A stretch of 64,000 nt of DNA, from positions 62,001 to 126,000 of the forward strand of contig NZ_CABVPX010000005.1 in assembly GCF_902499125.1 (NCBI RefSeq). The letters are read 5' to 3'. The stretch comes from Burkholderia arboris (lineage in GTDB: Bacteria; Pseudomonadota; Gammaproteobacteria; Burkholderiales; Burkholderiaceae). Position numbers and translations under genes: made by a program. Positions 30,433 to 40,528 of this stretch are shown in pieces. The first letter of the stretch is position 1. Each line of letters opens with the position of its first letter. A model generated the notes under the pieces. It searched no databases. It had not been told where the DNA came from and worked only from the letters and a program-made list of their open reading frames with translations.

Positions 30433-30981
30433 ATGAAGCGAAAACTGTTGCTGGGCGCCGTTGCGGCGCTGGTGGCCGGCCATGCGCTGCTGGCGCAGGC
30501 GGAACTGAAGCCGGGCGCCGCGGCGCCCGATTTCACGACGCAGGCGTCGCTGGGCGGCAAGACTTACACGTACTCGCTCGCGGACGCGCTGAAGCAGGGG
30601 CCGGTCGTGCTGTACTTCTACCCGGCCGCGTTCACGAAGGGCTGCACGATCGAGGCGCATGCGTTCGCGGATGCGGTCGACCGTTACAAGGCTTACGGCG
30701 CGACGGTGATCGGCGTGTCGGCCGACAATATCGACACGCTGACGAAGTTCTCGGTGAGCGAGTGCCGGAGCAAGTTCCCGGTCGCGGCCGACCCGGACGC
30801 GAAGATCATCCGCGAATACGACGCGAAGCTGCCGGCGCTCGACCGCGCGAACCGCGTGTCGTACGTGATTTCGCCGGAAGGGAAGGTTTTGTACGAGTAC
30901 ACGAGCCTGTCGCCCGACAAGCATGTGGAGAACACGCTCGCCGCCGTGAAGGCGTGGGCCGACGCGCATCCGAAGCAGTAA
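30433..30981 (+). CDS. Exported peroxiredoxin (Bcp/PrxQ-like)
   Basis: A 182-residue thioredoxin-fold peroxidase with a cleavable signal peptide (MKRKLLLGAVAALVAGHALLAQA), hence periplasmic. The peroxidatic cysteine is Cys71 in FTKGCTIEAH. In PrxQ/Bcp proteins the resolving cysteine usually lies five residues later; here that place is His76. A second cysteine, Cys111 in SECRSKF, could be the resolving residue. ATG 30433 is chosen over ATG 30421 because GAGGA lies between them at proper spacing. Peroxide or organic hydroperoxide reduction is inferred; the electron donor is unknown. Confidence 0.87.
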   Translation: MKRKLLLGAVAALVAGHALLAQAELKPGAAAPDFTTQASLGGKTYTYSLADALKQGPVVLYFYPAAFTKGCTIEAHAFADAVDRYKAYGATVIGVSADNIDTLTKFSVSECRSKFPVAADPDAKIIREYDAKLPALDRANRVSYVISPEGKVLYEYTSLSPDKHVENTLAAVKAWADAHPKQ

Positions 30982-31002
30982 GCGGCGGCGCGCGGCGGGG
31001 CG

Positions 31003-31632
31003 TTATGCGCGCAAGGCCTGTTCGATCGGCACGCTGCCGCCGACGAAGCCGACGATCTTGCGCGAGATGCCGAGCTTGATCGCCTCGATCGCGGCCCAGG
31101 CAACGTCCTGGCGCGACACGGGCGGTGCGGGATCGAGCCATGCGTCGGTCAGCGCGATCTTGCCGACGCCCGGATCGTCCGTGAGCGGGCCCGGGCGCAG
31201 GATCACGTAGTCGACACCCGACGCGATCACGCGATCGTCGCCTTCGCGTTTCATCTGCGAATAATGGCGAATGGCATCCGGCGCCTGCTCGGGCCGGTAA
31301 GCCGACAGCGAACTGATCACCACGAGCTTCTGCGCGTTGTAGGCCAGCGTGTATTCGGCCGCGCGGGCCACCGCGTCGCGGTCGACCTGTTCCTCTTCGG
31401 CCGCGCCCTCCGATTCGGCCGAGCCGGCCGCGTAGATCACGTGCGTGATGCCCTGGAATGCGTGCGAGAAATCGTTCGTCAGATCGGCCTCGGCGACCCG
31501 TGCGCCCGCCAGCGCATAGCCGTGGCGGCGCACGAGCGCCGTGACCTCGAACTCCGGCTGCTTGAGCAGCAGATCCGCGCAGGCCTGGCCCGTTCGGCCG
31601 GTCGCGCCAATCAGCAGTACCTTCGTTGTCAT
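31003..31632 (-). CDS. NAD(P)-binding SDR-like protein (atypical/extended short-chain dehydrogenase)
   Basis: A 209-residue Rossmann protein of the SDR_a5/YwnB-like group. The dinucleotide-binding motif is VLLIGATGRTGQ at residues 5-16. Downstream, YSQMKREGD holds a Y-x-x-x-K pattern and VDYVILRPGPLTDDPG is the family's substrate-side strand. Proteins of this type include NmrA-like regulators and flavin or biliverdin reductase-like enzymes; the substrate is unknown. ATG 31632 starts the Rossmann motif region; the frame is open nine residues further upstream. Confidence 0.83.
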   Translation of the reverse strand: MTTKVLLIGATGRTGQACADLLLKQPEFEVTALVRRHGYALAGARVAEADLTNDFSHAFQGITHVIYAAGSAESEGAAEEEQVDRDAVARAAEYTLAYNAQKLVVISSLSAYRPEQAPDAIRHYSQMKREGDDRVIASGVDYVILRPGPLTDDPGVGKIALTDAWLDPAPPVSRQDVAWAAIEAIKLGISRKIVGFVGGSVPIEQALRA

Positions 31633-31961
31633 GAAACCGCTCCTTGCTCGATGCGTCATCCATCCAGATAGGGACGGACGACGGATAACTCAAGTGTAAT
31701 GTCGAATTGGCCCGGCCGCGGGTGCGTATTAAGGGGCGTACCGGCATCGGGCGTACCGGCATCGGGCGTACCGGCGTCGGGTACATCGGCATCGGGCGCA
31801 AGCAGGGCGGCGCGGGCACGCGATCTGCGGTGTCGCGGCTGGCGTTCGGGCGTTCATTCATGCAACGGATGCGGGAATGACGCGCCGACCGGCTATCATG
31901 TGCGCGATGGATTTTTCGCCGTGACGCGTGATAACGCGCCGGCCCACCGGTTGGAGTACAC
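31633..31961. other. Intergenic region before the NYN-LOTUS gene
   Basis: A 329-bp gene-free stretch between divergently transcribed genes. It contains a 15-bp tandem repeat (separate entry). The TAATG/ATAAC-rich portions at about 31685-31700 and 31930 are the least GC-rich and may carry the divergent promoters. No coding sequence with family features is seen. Confidence 0.45.
31734..31800. repeat. 15-bp tandem repeat
   Basis: Four adjacent 15-bp units and a partial fifth: GGGCGTACCGGCATC twice, then GGGCGTACCGGCGTC, GGGTACATCGGCATC and GGGCGCA. Located 160-230 bp upstream of the NYN-LOTUS gene and about 100 bp upstream of the divergent SDR gene. A length multiple of three gives open frames, but no supported protein. 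Confidence 0.85.
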
Positions 31962-33422
31962 ATGGCATTACCCCTGGACAACGTTAGCATGGCCGTGTTC
32001 TGCGACTTCGAGAACGTTGCGCTCGGCGTGCGCGACGCGAAGTACGAGAAATTCGACATCAAGCCCGTGCTGGAGCGCCTGCTGCTGAAGGGCAGCATCG
32101 TCGTGAAGAAGGCCTATTGCGACTGGGATCGCTACAAGGGCTTCAAGGCGTCGATGCACGAGGCGAGCTTCGAGCTGATCGAGATTCCCCACGTGCGCCA
32201 GTCGGGCAAGAATTCGGCCGACATCCGGCTCGTCGTCGACGCGCTCGACCTCTGCTACACGAAGTCGCACGTCGATACGTTCGTGATCATCAGCGGCGAT
32301 TCCGACTTTTCGCCGCTGGTGTCGAAGCTGCGCGAGAACGCGAAGAAGGTGATCGGCGTCGGCGTGAAGAAATCGACGTCGGACCTGCTGGTCGCGAACT
32401 GCGACGAATTCATCTTCTACGACGACCTGGTGCGCGAGCAGCAGCGCGCGCTCGCGAAGCGCGAACAGCAGCAGCGTGCGGGCAACGGCGGCGCGAAGCG
32501 GTCCGACGAGCCGTCGTCGCGGAAGCACGACCTGGACGCACGCAAGGCCGAGGCGATCGCGCTGGCGGTCGAGACGTTCGATGCGCTCGCATCAGAGCGC
32601 GACGACGTCGGCAAGATCTGGGCGTCGGTGCTCAAGAGCGCGATCAAGCGCCGCAAGCCGGATTTCAACGAGTCGTACTACGGGTTCCGCGCGTTCGGCA
32701 ACCTGCTCGACGAAGCGCAGGCGCGCGGCCTGCTCGAAGTGGGGCGCGACGACAAGTCGGGCGCATTCGTGTCGCGGGCCCGCCAGCCGGCGGTCGTGGA
32801 GCATGTCGCGACGGGCGGTGAAGGCGGCACGCACGGCGGCGCGCACCACGGTCACGGTACGCGTGCGGCCGAGCCGGCGCGGGCCGGGCGCAATGCGCAA
32901 CGTCGCGGGCAGCGGGCGGAAGCGGTCGTGCACGAAAGCGTGCAGGTCGAGGCGGACGAGGAAACGGTTGCCGAGGCCGTCGAGGCGGTGACGCCGCCGG
33001 CTGAAATAGCCGAAGCGGCCGACGCGCATGGCGAGGCGAAGGATGGCCGCAAGCGTGCGCGCAAGAGCGCGGCGAAGAAGACCGGCGCGAAGAAGGGCGT
33101 GGCCGCGAAGGGCGCGGGCCGTCACGCGGCCGGGAAGAGCGGCGACGCTGCCCGCGATGCGGCGACGCACGCGCACGGCAAGCATGCCGACGACGCGCAC
33201 CGCGACGCGGAGCAGGGCGGCGAGCGGCACGTCGCGGTGGCGCACGCCGAGCCGGCAGCCGGCGATGTCGGCGGTGAGGTTGCCGCCGCCCAGCCGTCGC
33301 ACGATGCGGCGCCGGCCGAAGCGGCTGCCGAAGCGCCGGCTGCTGCCAAGAAGAAGCCGGCCCGCAAGGCGGCACCGCGCGCGCGCCGTCCGCGCAAGAC
33401 GGCGGCCGACGCTGCCGAGTAA
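31962..33422 (+). CDS. NYN-domain putative ribonuclease with LOTUS/OST-HTH domain and histone-like tail
   Basis: A 486-residue protein with three parts. Residues about 8-155 form a LabA-type NYN (PIN-like) nuclease domain with the acidic set Asp15 (CDFENVAL), Asp87 (SADIRLVVDALD) and Asp113/Asp115 (ISGDSDFSPLV). Residues about 196-272 match the LOTUS/OST-HTH fold, which binds RNA (IKRRKPDFNESYYGFRAFGNLLDEA). Residues 275-486 are low complexity, rich in Ala, Lys, Arg, His and Glu, with histone H1-like KKPARKAAPRARRPRK stretches. Expected to be cytoplasmic and to cut or bind RNA; the target is unknown. The tail's repeat character makes its exact length likely to vary between strains. Confidence 0.85.
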   Translation: MALPLDNVSMAVFCDFENVALGVRDAKYEKFDIKPVLERLLLKGSIVVKKAYCDWDRYKGFKASMHEASFELIEIPHVRQSGKNSADIRLVVDALDLCYTKSHVDTFVIISGDSDFSPLVSKLRENAKKVIGVGVKKSTSDLLVANCDEFIFYDDLVREQQRALAKREQQQRAGNGGAKRSDEPSSRKHDLDARKAEAIALAVETFDALASERDDVGKIWASVLKSAIKRRKPDFNESYYGFRAFGNLLDEAQARGLLEVGRDDKSGAFVSRARQPAVVEHVATGGEGGTHGGAHHGHGTRAAEPARAGRNAQRRGQRAEAVVHESVQVEADEETVAEAVEAVTPPAEIAEAADAHGEAKDGRKRARKSAAKKTGAKKGVAAKGAGRHAAGKSGDAARDAATHAHGKHADDAHRDAEQGGERHVAVAHAEPAAGDVGGEVAAAQPSHDAAPAEAAAEAPAAAKKKPARKAAPRARRPRKTAADAAE

Positions 33423-33469
33423 CGCCGGCCGGGTGCCTTCCCGGGCGGAGCGGCACCCGCACCGCGATA

Positions 33470-33492
33470 CAGGCCGGCGCAACGCCGGCCTG
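33470..33492. terminator. Palindromic hairpin between convergent genes
   Basis: A perfect 10-bp stem CAGGCCGGCG / CGCCGGCCTG with loop CAA lies between the convergent NYN-LOTUS and VOC genes. No T-run on either strand, so it could act as a bidirectional 3'-end structure. Confidence 0.5.
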
Positions 33493-33497
33493 CCGCG

Positions 33498-33881
33498 CTA
33501 GCCGTTCAGCGCATACGGCCGCGTCATCACTTCGAGGAAGTGGCCGTCCGGATCGTCGAAGTACACGCCGCGTCCGCCGTTGTGGCGGTAGATGTCATCG
33601 GGTTGCCGCTTCGCCGGATCGGCCCAGTGCGCCAGCCCGCGCTCGCGGATGCGCGCCAGCACGCGATCGAAGCCGGCTTCGTCGAGCAGGAACGCGTAAT
33701 GCTGCGACCGGATTTCCCCCGCCTGTTCGTAAAAATCGAGCGACACGCCGTTGTCGAGCGCGACGACCAGCATCGCGCCGAACGGCGTCGGCGGCGGCAA
33801 TTCCAGGAGTTCGGTGAGGAAGCGGCTCGACGCACGCTTGTCGCGGCACCAGACGATCGTATGGTTCAGCTGGACGTTCAT
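33498..33881 (-). CDS. Glyoxalase/VOC-superfamily protein
   Basis: A 127-residue vicinal oxygen chelate fold protein. The metal ligands expected for the family are visible: His in LNHTIVW near residue 6, His in SQHYAFLL near the middle and Glu in HFLEVMTRPYAL near the end. The domain is a single VOC module, similar to glyoxalase I-like or bleomycin/fosfomycin-resistance relatives, but the substrate is not predictable. ATG 33881 starts the family N-terminus; the frame runs on for 14 more codons. It lies directly downstream of mdtC across a terminator and is probably transcribed separately. Confidence 0.85.
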   Translation of the reverse strand: MNVQLNHTIVWCRDKRASSRFLTELLELPPPTPFGAMLVVALDNGVSLDFYEQAGEIRSQHYAFLLDEAGFDRVLARIRERGLAHWADPAKRQPDDIYRHNGGRGVYFDDPDGHFLEVMTRPYALNG

Positions 33882-33953
33882 GGTGTGTCCCCGTGAAGGG
33901 CCCCGCGGTGGGCATGGACTCACGATAGCCGATCGTCGCTGGCGTTCAAGCGC

Positions 33954-33979
33954 AAAAAATGGCCGCCCACCGGGCGGCC
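33954..33979 (-). terminator. Intrinsic terminator of the mdtABC operon
   Basis: On the minus strand the sequence GGCCGCCC-GGT-GGGCGGCC is followed by a T-run (complement of the A residues at 33954-33959). It begins 7 bp after the mdtC stop. Confidence 0.85.
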
Positions 33980-33986
33980 GCTTTCA

Positions 33987-36900
33987 TCACTCGCCGGCGA
34001 CTGCCGGCCCGCCGGTATTGCCGCGGCGGTTGCGCCGCTTCTCGCCCCACACGCGGAACCGGTCCATGTACAAGTAGACGACCGGCGTCGTATAGAGCGT
34101 CAGCACCTGCGACACGATCAGGCCGCCGGCGATCGCGATCCCGAGCGGCGCGCGCAGCTCGGCGCCGTCGCCGCTGCCGAACGCGAGCGGCAGCGCGCCG
34201 AGAAGCGCCGCCATCGTCGTCATCATGATCGGGCGGAAGCGCAGCAGGCACGCCTCGTGGATCGCGTCGAACGACGATTTCTGGTTGTTGCGCGTCTGGT
34301 CGATCGCGAAGTCGACCATCATGATCGCGTTCTTCTTCACGATGCCGATCAGCAGGATCACGCCGATCAGCGCGATGATGCTGAACTCGGTCTTGAACAG
34401 CAGCAGCGCGAGCAGCGCGCCGACGCCGGCCGACGGCAGCGTCGACAGGATCGTGATCGGGTGGATGTAGCTCTCGTACAGGATCCCGAGCACGATGTAG
34501 ACGGCCAGCAGCGCGGCGAGGATCAGGATCGGCTGGTCGTTCATCGACTGCTGGAACGCCTGCGCGGTGCCCTGGAAGCTGCCGACGATCGTCGGCGGGA
34601 CGCCGACCTGCGCCATCGTCTGGTAGATCACCTGCGTCGCCTGCGACAGTGACACGCCCGGCGGCAGGTTGAACGAGATCGTCGTCGCGACGAACAGCCC
34701 CTGATGGTTGACTGACAGCGGTGTCGTGCTCGGCCCGAACGTCGCGATCGCCGACAGCGGAATCATCGTCGACTTCGACGTCGATACCGACGCGCCCGAC
34801 GACGCGCTCGACTTGCCGCTCGCCGCGATCGAGTTGAGCGCCTGGTTGCGCGCGGAATCGGACGCGATCGCCGCGGCGCTTTGCGTGGCCGTGCCGGCGC
34901 TCGACGTGCCGGCCGACGTCGCGACATAGGTGCCGGCCGCCGCGTTGGTGGTCTGCGAGCCGTTCGCGCTGCCGCCCGACGTGCTGATCCACACCTGGTT
35001 CAGCATCTCGGGGCTCTGCCAGTATTTCGGCGCGACTTCCATCACGACGTGGTACTGGTTCAGCGGGTTGTAGATCGTCGAGACCTGGCGCTGGCCGAAC
35101 GCGTCGTACAGCGTGTTGTCGATCTGCGCGGGCTTGATGCCGAAGCGCGCGGCCGTCGCGCGGTCGATCGTCACCATCGCCTCGAGGCCGCCTTGCTGCT
35201 GGTCGGAGTTCACGTCGGTCAGCTCCGAGCGCTTCTGCAGCGCCTCGGTCAGGATCGGCCCCCACTTGTACAGGTCGGCGCTCGAATCGCCGAGCAGCGT
35301 GAACTGGTACTGCGCGTTGCTCTGCCGGCCGCCGACGCGGATGTCCTGCGCGGCCTGCAGGAACGTGCGCGCACCCGCGACGTCCGCCAGCGGCGGGCGC
35401 AGCTGCTGGATCACCTGGTCGGCCGACAGCTTGCGCTCGGTGCGGTCCTTCAGCGTGACGAACATGAAGCCCGAGTTGGTCTGCGTGCCGCCGGTGAAGC
35501 CCGCGACGCTCTTCACGTTCGGGTTGCTCTGCACGATCCGCATCATCTCGGAGAACTTCAGCTTCATCGCCTGGAACGACGTCGACTGGTCGGCCTGGAT
35601 GCCGCCGATCATCAGCCCGGTGTCCTGCTGCGGGAAGAAGCCCTTCGGCACGACGATGTACAGGTAGACGTTCAGCCCGATGGTCGCGAACAGCGTCAGC
35701 AGGATCAGCAGCGGCCGGCGCAGCGCCCACGACAGCGAGCGCTCGTAGCCGCGCTGCATGCGCGAGAAGCCGCGCTCGAGGAAGCGCCCGAAGCGGCCTT
35801 CGCTTTGCGGGTCGTGCGACTCGGGCAGCAGGCGCGCGCACATCATCGGCGTGACCGTGAGCGACACCGCGAGCGACACGGCGATCGCGAGCGACAGCGT
35901 CAGCGCGAATTCGCGGAACAGGCGCCCGACGATGCCGCCCATCAGCAGGATCGGCAGGAACACCGCGACGAGCGAGATGCTCATCGACAGCACCGTGAAG
36001 CCGACCTCGCGCGCGCCGTCGAACGCGGCCTGCATGCGCGACTTGCCGTTCTCGATGTGCCGCGAGATGTTCTCGAGCACGACGATCGCGTCGTCGACGA
36101 CGAAGCCGGTCGCGACGATCAGCGCCATCAACGACAGGTTGTCGATCGAGAAACCGAGCAGGTACATCGCGCCGAACGTGCCGATGATCGAGATCGGTAC
36201 CGCGACACTCGGGATCAGCGTCGCGCGCCAGTTGCGCAGGAACAGGAACACGACCATCACGACGAGGCTGACCGCGATCAGCAGCGTGTGCTCGGTGTCC
36301 TTCAGCGACGCGCGGATGGTGGTCGAGCGGTCGAGCACCGGCGTGACCGTGATGTCGGCCGGCAGCGACGCGGTGAGCTGCGGCAGCGCCGCGCGCACGC
36401 GGTCGATCGTGTCGATGATGTTCGCGCCGGGCGAGCGGTAGAGGATCACGAGCACCGCGCGCTTGCCGTTCGACAAACCGAGGTTGCGCAGATCCTCGAC
36501 CGAATCGACGACGTCCGACAGGTCGGACAGCCGCACGGCCGAGCCATTGCGGTAGGCGACGACGAGGTCGCGGTATTGCGACGCCTGGGAGGCCTGGTCG
36601 TTCGTATAGAGCTGGTAGTGCTGCGGGCCGAATTCGATCGCGCCCTTCGGCGCGTTGGCGTTCGCGGAAGCCAGCGCCGCGCGCACGTCCTCGAGGCCGA
36701 TCCCGTAGTGGAACAGCGCCTGCGGTTCGAGCTCGACGCGCACGGCCGGGTTCGCGGAGCCGCTCACCGTGACCTGGCCGATCCCGTCGATCTGCGACAG
36801 CGACTGTTGCAGCACCGTCGACGCGGAGTCGTACAGCTTCGCGGGCGACGACGTTTCCGACGTCAGCGACACGATCATGATCGGCGAATCGGCCGGGTTG

Positions 36901-37295
36901 ACCTTGCGGTAGGTCGGGTTGCTCTTCAGCGCGGCGGGCAGGTCGGCGCGTGCCGCGTTGATTGCGGCCTGCACGTCGCGCGCCGCGCCGTCGATGTCGC
37001 GGTTCAGGCCGAACTGCAGGATGATCCGCGCATTGCCGACCGTGCTCGTCGACGTCATTTCGGACACGTCGGCGATCGAGCCGAGGTGCCGCTCGAGCGG
37101 GCTCGTCACGCTGGTCGCGACCGTTTCCGGGCTCGCGCCCGGCAGCGACGCCTGTACCGAGATCGTCGGGAAGTCGACCTGCGGCAGCGGCGACACCGGC
37201 AGCTTGATGAACGCGAACAGGCCCGCGAGCGCGACGCCGAGCGCGAGCAGCGTCGTCGCGACGGGGCGGGTGATGAAGGGGCGCGACAGGTTCAT
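33987..37295 (-). CDS. mdtC: RND efflux transporter subunit MdtC-like, with low-complexity insertion
   Basis: A 1102-residue inner-membrane RND (HAE1) proton antiporter, second pump subunit of an MdtABC system. Start [21 protein letters not shown]; transmembrane helix 4 carries the proton-relay aspartates in [13 protein letters not shown]; the last helices include [18 protein letters not shown]. MdtC is normally about 1025 residues. The excess is a Ser/Ala/Thr-rich stretch at about residues 773-843 (near 34765-34975) in the second porter region, directly before [11 protein letters not shown]. The frame stays open 800 codons upstream on the same strand, as a shadow of mdtB; ATG 37295 is used because homology begins there. 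Confidence 0.9.
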   Translation of the reverse strand: MNLSRPFITRPVATTLLALGVALAGLFAFIKLPVSPLPQVDFPTISVQASLPGASPETVATSVTSPLERHLGSIADVSEMTSTSTVGNARIILQFGLNRDIDGAARDVQAAINAARADLPAALKSNPTYRKVNPADSPIMIVSLTSETSSPAKLYDSASTVLQQSLSQIDGIGQVTVSGSANPAVRVELEPQALFHYGIGLEDVRAALASANANAPKGAIEFGPQHYQLYTNDQASQASQYRDLVVAYRNGSAVRLSDLSDVVDSVEDLRNLGLSNGKRAVLVILYRSPGANIIDTIDRVRAALPQLTASLPADITVTPVLDRSTTIRASLKDTEHTLLIAVSLVVMVVFLFLRNWRATLIPSVAVPISIIGTFGAMYLLGFSIDNLSLMALIVATGFVVDDAIVVLENISRHIENGKSRMQAAFDGAREVGFTVLSMSISLVAVFLPILLMGGIVGRLFREFALTLSLAIAVSLAVSLTVTPMMCARLLPESHDPQSEGRFGRFLERGFSRMQRGYERSLSWALRRPLLILLTLFATIGLNVYLYIVVPKGFFPQQDTGLMIGGIQADQSTSFQAMKLKFSEMMRIVQSNPNVKSVAGFTGGTQTNSGFMFVTLKDRTERKLSADQVIQQLRPPLADVAGARTFLQAAQDIRVGGRQSNAQYQFTLLGDSSADLYKWGPILTEALQKRSELTDVNSDQQQGGLEAMVTIDRATAARFGIKPAQIDNTLYDAFGQRQVSTIYNPLNQYHVVMEVAPKYWQSPEMLNQVWISTSGGSANGSQTTNAAAGTYVATSAGTSSAGTATQSAAAIASDSARNQALNSIAASGKSSASSGASVSTSKSTMIPLSAIATFGPSTTPLSVNHQGLFVATTISFNLPPGVSLSQATQVIYQTMAQVGVPPTIVGSFQGTAQAFQQSMNDQPILILAALLAVYIVLGILYESYIHPITILSTLPSAGVGALLALLLFKTEFSIIALIGVILLIGIVKKNAIMMVDFAIDQTRNNQKSSFDAIHEACLLRFRPIMMTTMAALLGALPLAFGSGDGAELRAPLGIAIAGGLIVSQVLTLYTTPVVYLYMDRFRVWGEKRRNRRGNTGGPAVAGE

Positions 37296-37341
37296 GTCGG
37301 CACTCGCTGGGCCGCCGCGTGTTCCGACGGATGCGTTTTCG

Positions 37342-37390
37342 GGAGATGGGGGGGCTGCGCCCCCCCACGCGAACGAAGTGAGCGTGGGGG
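37342..37390 (-). promoter_or_regulatory. Hairpin(s) between mdtB and mdtC
   Basis: The 104-bp mdtB-mdtC gap holds the stem CCCCCACGC (37362-37370) / GCGTGGGGG (37382-37390) and, overlapping it, a GGGGGG / CCCCCC stem. The two structures are mutually exclusive. They may set the mRNA processing or expression ratio of the two pump subunits. Confidence 0.4.
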
Positions 37391-37399
37391 TCGTTTCAT

Positions 37400-40300
37400 T
37401 TACGCATCCGTGCGCGTGTCGGCACCGGGGCCGTGGCGTTCGAACCAGCCGCGCACGCGGCGCGCGAGCGAGTCGAAGCCGAGGTAGATCACGGGCGTCG
37501 TGAACAGCGTCAGCACCTGCGACACGATCAGGCCGCCGGCGATCGCGATCCCGAGCGGCTGGCGCAGCTCGGAGCCCGCACCGGAGCCGACGATCAGCGG
37601 CACCGCGCCGAGCAACGCGGCGAGCGTCGTCATCAGGATCGGCCGGAAGCGCAGCAGACACGCCTGGTAGATCGCCTCGCGCGGCGGTTTGCCTTCGACG
37701 CGTTCGGCTTCCAGCGCGAAGTCGATCATCATGATCGCGTTCTTCTTCACGATACCGATCAGCAGCACGATGCCGATGATCCCGATGATGTCGAGGTCGT
37801 GCCCGGTGATCATCAGCGCGAGCAGCGCGCCGACGCCGGCCGACGGCAGCGTCGACAGGATCGTGATCGGGTGGATGTAGCTCTCGTACAGCACGCCGAG
37901 CACGATGTACATCGTGATGACCGCCGCGAGAATCAGGAACAGCTGGTTCGACAGCGATGCCTGGAACGCGAGCGCCGCACCCTGGAAGCGCGTCTGGAAC
38001 GACGCGGGCAGGTTGATGTCCTTCTCCGCGGCCTCGATCGCCTTGACCGCTTCGCCGAGCGACGCGCCCTGCGCGAGGTTGAACGAGATCGTCGTCGACG
38101 GGAACTGCGACAGGTGCGCGACCAGCAGCGGCGACGGCCGTTCGTGGAACGACGCGATCGACGACAGCGGCACCTGGCCGCCACCGGCCGACGGCAGGTA
38201 GATGTCGTTCAGCGATTGCGCGTAGTGCTGCTCCTTCGGCTCCGACTCGAGAATCACGCGGTACTGGTTCGACTGCGTGAAGATGGTCGACACGATGCGC
38301 TGGCCGAACGCGTCGTACAGCGCGTTGTCGACGGTCGCCGGTGTGATGCCGAAGCGCGCGGCGCTCGCGCGGTCGATCTCGATGTACACCGACTGGCCGT
38401 TGCTCTGCAGGTCGGTCGCGACGTCGGCGAGCGACGGCTCCTGCTGCAGCCGCGCGACGAGCTTCGGCACCCAGGTCGCGAATTCGTCCGAGTTCGGGCT
38501 CGTCAGCATGAACTGGTACTGCGTCGGGCTGACGGTCGAATCGATCGTCAGATCCTGCACCGACTGCATGAACAGCGAGATGCCGGTGATGTTCGACACG
38601 CGGTGCTGCAGGTTGCGGATGATCTGCGCGGCCGTTTCGGAACGGTCGTCGCGTGCCTTCAGGTTGATCAGCATCCGGCCGCTGTTCAGCGTGATGTTGC
38701 TGCCGTCGACGCCGATGAACGACGTCAGGCTGTCGACGTTCGGATCCTTCAGGATCTCGGCCGCGAGCGCCTGCTGGCGTTCGGCCATCGCGCCGTACGA
38801 AATCGACTGCGGCGCCTGCGTGATCGCCTGGATCACGCCGGTGTCCTGCGCGGGGAAGAAGCCCTTCGGCACGTACACATAGAGCAGGGCGGTCAGCCCG
38901 AGCGTCAGCAGCGCGACGACGAGCGTCGAGCGCTGGCGGTTCAGCACCCATTCGAGCGCGACCGCGTAGCGCGCGATCACCCAGTCGATTGCGCGGTGCA
39001 CGCGTGCCTCGAAGCGGTGGCTCTCGGGCGGCGGCGAATGGCGCAGCAGCTTCGCGCACATCATCGGCACGAGCGTGAGCGACACGATCGCCGAGATCAC
39101 GATCGTCACCGCGAGCGTGATCGCGAATTCGTGGAACAGGCGCCCGACCACGTCGCCCATGAACAGCAGCGGGATCAGCACCGCGATCAGCGACACCGTC
39201 AGCGAGATGATCGTGAAGCCGATCTGCCGGGACCCTTTCAGCGCGGCCTCGAGCCCCGTTTCGCCTTCCTCGACGTAGCGCGCGATGTTCTCGATCATCA
39301 CGATCGCATCGTCGACGACGAAGCCGGTCGCGATGGTGAGCGCCATCAGCGACAGGTTGTTCAGCGAGAAGCCGGCCATGTACATCACCGCGAGCGTGCC
39401 GATCAGCGACAGCGGCACCGACAGGCTCGGGATGATCGTCGCGTAGACGTTCGCGAGGAACAGGTACATCACGAGCACGACGAGCGCGACCGCGAGCAGC
39501 AGCTCGAACTGCACGTCGCGCACGGCCGCGCGGATCATCGTCGTGCGGTCGGTGACGATCTCCACGTCGAGCGCGGCCGGCAGCGTTTCCTGCAGCTTCG
39601 GCAACTGCGCCTTGATCGCGTCGACCGTCTGGATCACGTTCGCGCCGGGCTGGCGCTGCACGTTCAGGATGATCGCGGGGTCCGAATTCACCCACGCGCC
39701 GAGCTTGGTGTTCTCCGAGCCGGCGACGACCGTCGCGACGTCGGTCAGCATCACCGGGCGGCCGTTCTTGTACGCGACGACCGCGCTGTTGTACTGGTCG
39801 GCGCTCGTCAGCTGGTCATTCGCGTTGATCGTGTACGCGCGCGTCGGGCCGTCGAAGTTGCCCTTCGGCGTGTTCACGTTCAGGTTCGAGATCGTCGTGC
39901 GCAGGTCGTCGAGGTTCATCCCGTACTGCGCGAGGGCGGTCGGGTTCGCCTGGATCCGCACGGCCGGGCGGTTGCCGCCCGACAGGCTGACGAGACCGAC
40001 GCCCGCGATCTGCGAGATCTTCATCGCGAGGCGCGTGTCGGCCAGGTCCTGCACCTGCGTGAGCGGCAGCGTCTTCGACTTGACGGCGAGCGTCAGCACC
40101 GGCGCATCGGCCGGGTTGACCTTCGCGTAGATCGGCGGGGCTGGGAGGTCGGACGGCAGCAGGTTGCCGGCCGCGTTGATCGCGGCCTGCACTTCCTGTT
40201 CGGCGATGTCGAGCGGCAGGTCGAGCGAGAACTGCAGCGTGATCACCGACGAGCCGGCCGAACTCTGCGACGACATCTGGTTCAGCGACGGCATCTGCCC

Positions 40301-40513
40301 GAACTGGCGTTCGAGCGGCGCGGTGACCGACGAGGTCATCACCTCCGGGCTCGCGCCCGGATAGAAGGTCTGGACCTGGATCGTCGGATAGTCGACTTCC
40401 GGCAGCGCGGCGAGCGGCAGGAAGCGCAGCGCGACGAGACCGGCGAGCAGGATCGCCGCCATCAGGAGCGCGGTGCCGACCGGCCGGAGAATGAAGAGGC
40501 GGGATGGATTCAT
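37400..40513 (-). CDS. mdtB: RND efflux transporter subunit MdtB
   Basis: A 1037-residue inner-membrane RND transporter, close to the usual MdtB length (about 1040). Start [25 protein letters not shown]; helix 4 proton-relay motif [21 protein letters not shown]; late segment [24 protein letters not shown]. With MdtC it forms the heteromeric B2C pump that exports bile-type compounds, novobiocin and other amphiphilic substrates in E. coli. It follows mdtA by 15 bp. Confidence 0.95.
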   Translation of the reverse strand: MNPSRLFILRPVGTALLMAAILLAGLVALRFLPLAALPEVDYPTIQVQTFYPGASPEVMTSSVTAPLERQFGQMPSLNQMSSQSSAGSSVITLQFSLDLPLDIAEQEVQAAINAAGNLLPSDLPAPPIYAKVNPADAPVLTLAVKSKTLPLTQVQDLADTRLAMKISQIAGVGLVSLSGGNRPAVRIQANPTALAQYGMNLDDLRTTISNLNVNTPKGNFDGPTRAYTINANDQLTSADQYNSAVVAYKNGRPVMLTDVATVVAGSENTKLGAWVNSDPAIILNVQRQPGANVIQTVDAIKAQLPKLQETLPAALDVEIVTDRTTMIRAAVRDVQFELLLAVALVVLVMYLFLANVYATIIPSLSVPLSLIGTLAVMYMAGFSLNNLSLMALTIATGFVVDDAIVMIENIARYVEEGETGLEAALKGSRQIGFTIISLTVSLIAVLIPLLFMGDVVGRLFHEFAITLAVTIVISAIVSLTLVPMMCAKLLRHSPPPESHRFEARVHRAIDWVIARYAVALEWVLNRQRSTLVVALLTLGLTALLYVYVPKGFFPAQDTGVIQAITQAPQSISYGAMAERQQALAAEILKDPNVDSLTSFIGVDGSNITLNSGRMLINLKARDDRSETAAQIIRNLQHRVSNITGISLFMQSVQDLTIDSTVSPTQYQFMLTSPNSDEFATWVPKLVARLQQEPSLADVATDLQSNGQSVYIEIDRASAARFGITPATVDNALYDAFGQRIVSTIFTQSNQYRVILESEPKEQHYAQSLNDIYLPSAGGGQVPLSSIASFHERPSPLLVAHLSQFPSTTISFNLAQGASLGEAVKAIEAAEKDINLPASFQTRFQGAALAFQASLSNQLFLILAAVITMYIVLGVLYESYIHPITILSTLPSAGVGALLALMITGHDLDIIGIIGIVLLIGIVKKNAIMMIDFALEAERVEGKPPREAIYQACLLRFRPILMTTLAALLGAVPLIVGSGAGSELRQPLGIAIAGGLIVSQVLTLFTTPVIYLGFDSLARRVRGWFERHGPGADTRTDA

Positions 40514-40528
40514 CGAGCGGCCCGCGCG

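Noticed and set aside
33987..39695. Apparent 1902-codon frame spanning mdtC and part of mdtB
   Set aside because: Only the part from 37295 downwards has RND homology. The upstream 800 codons are an alternative-frame shadow of mdtB, so no fusion pump is claimed.
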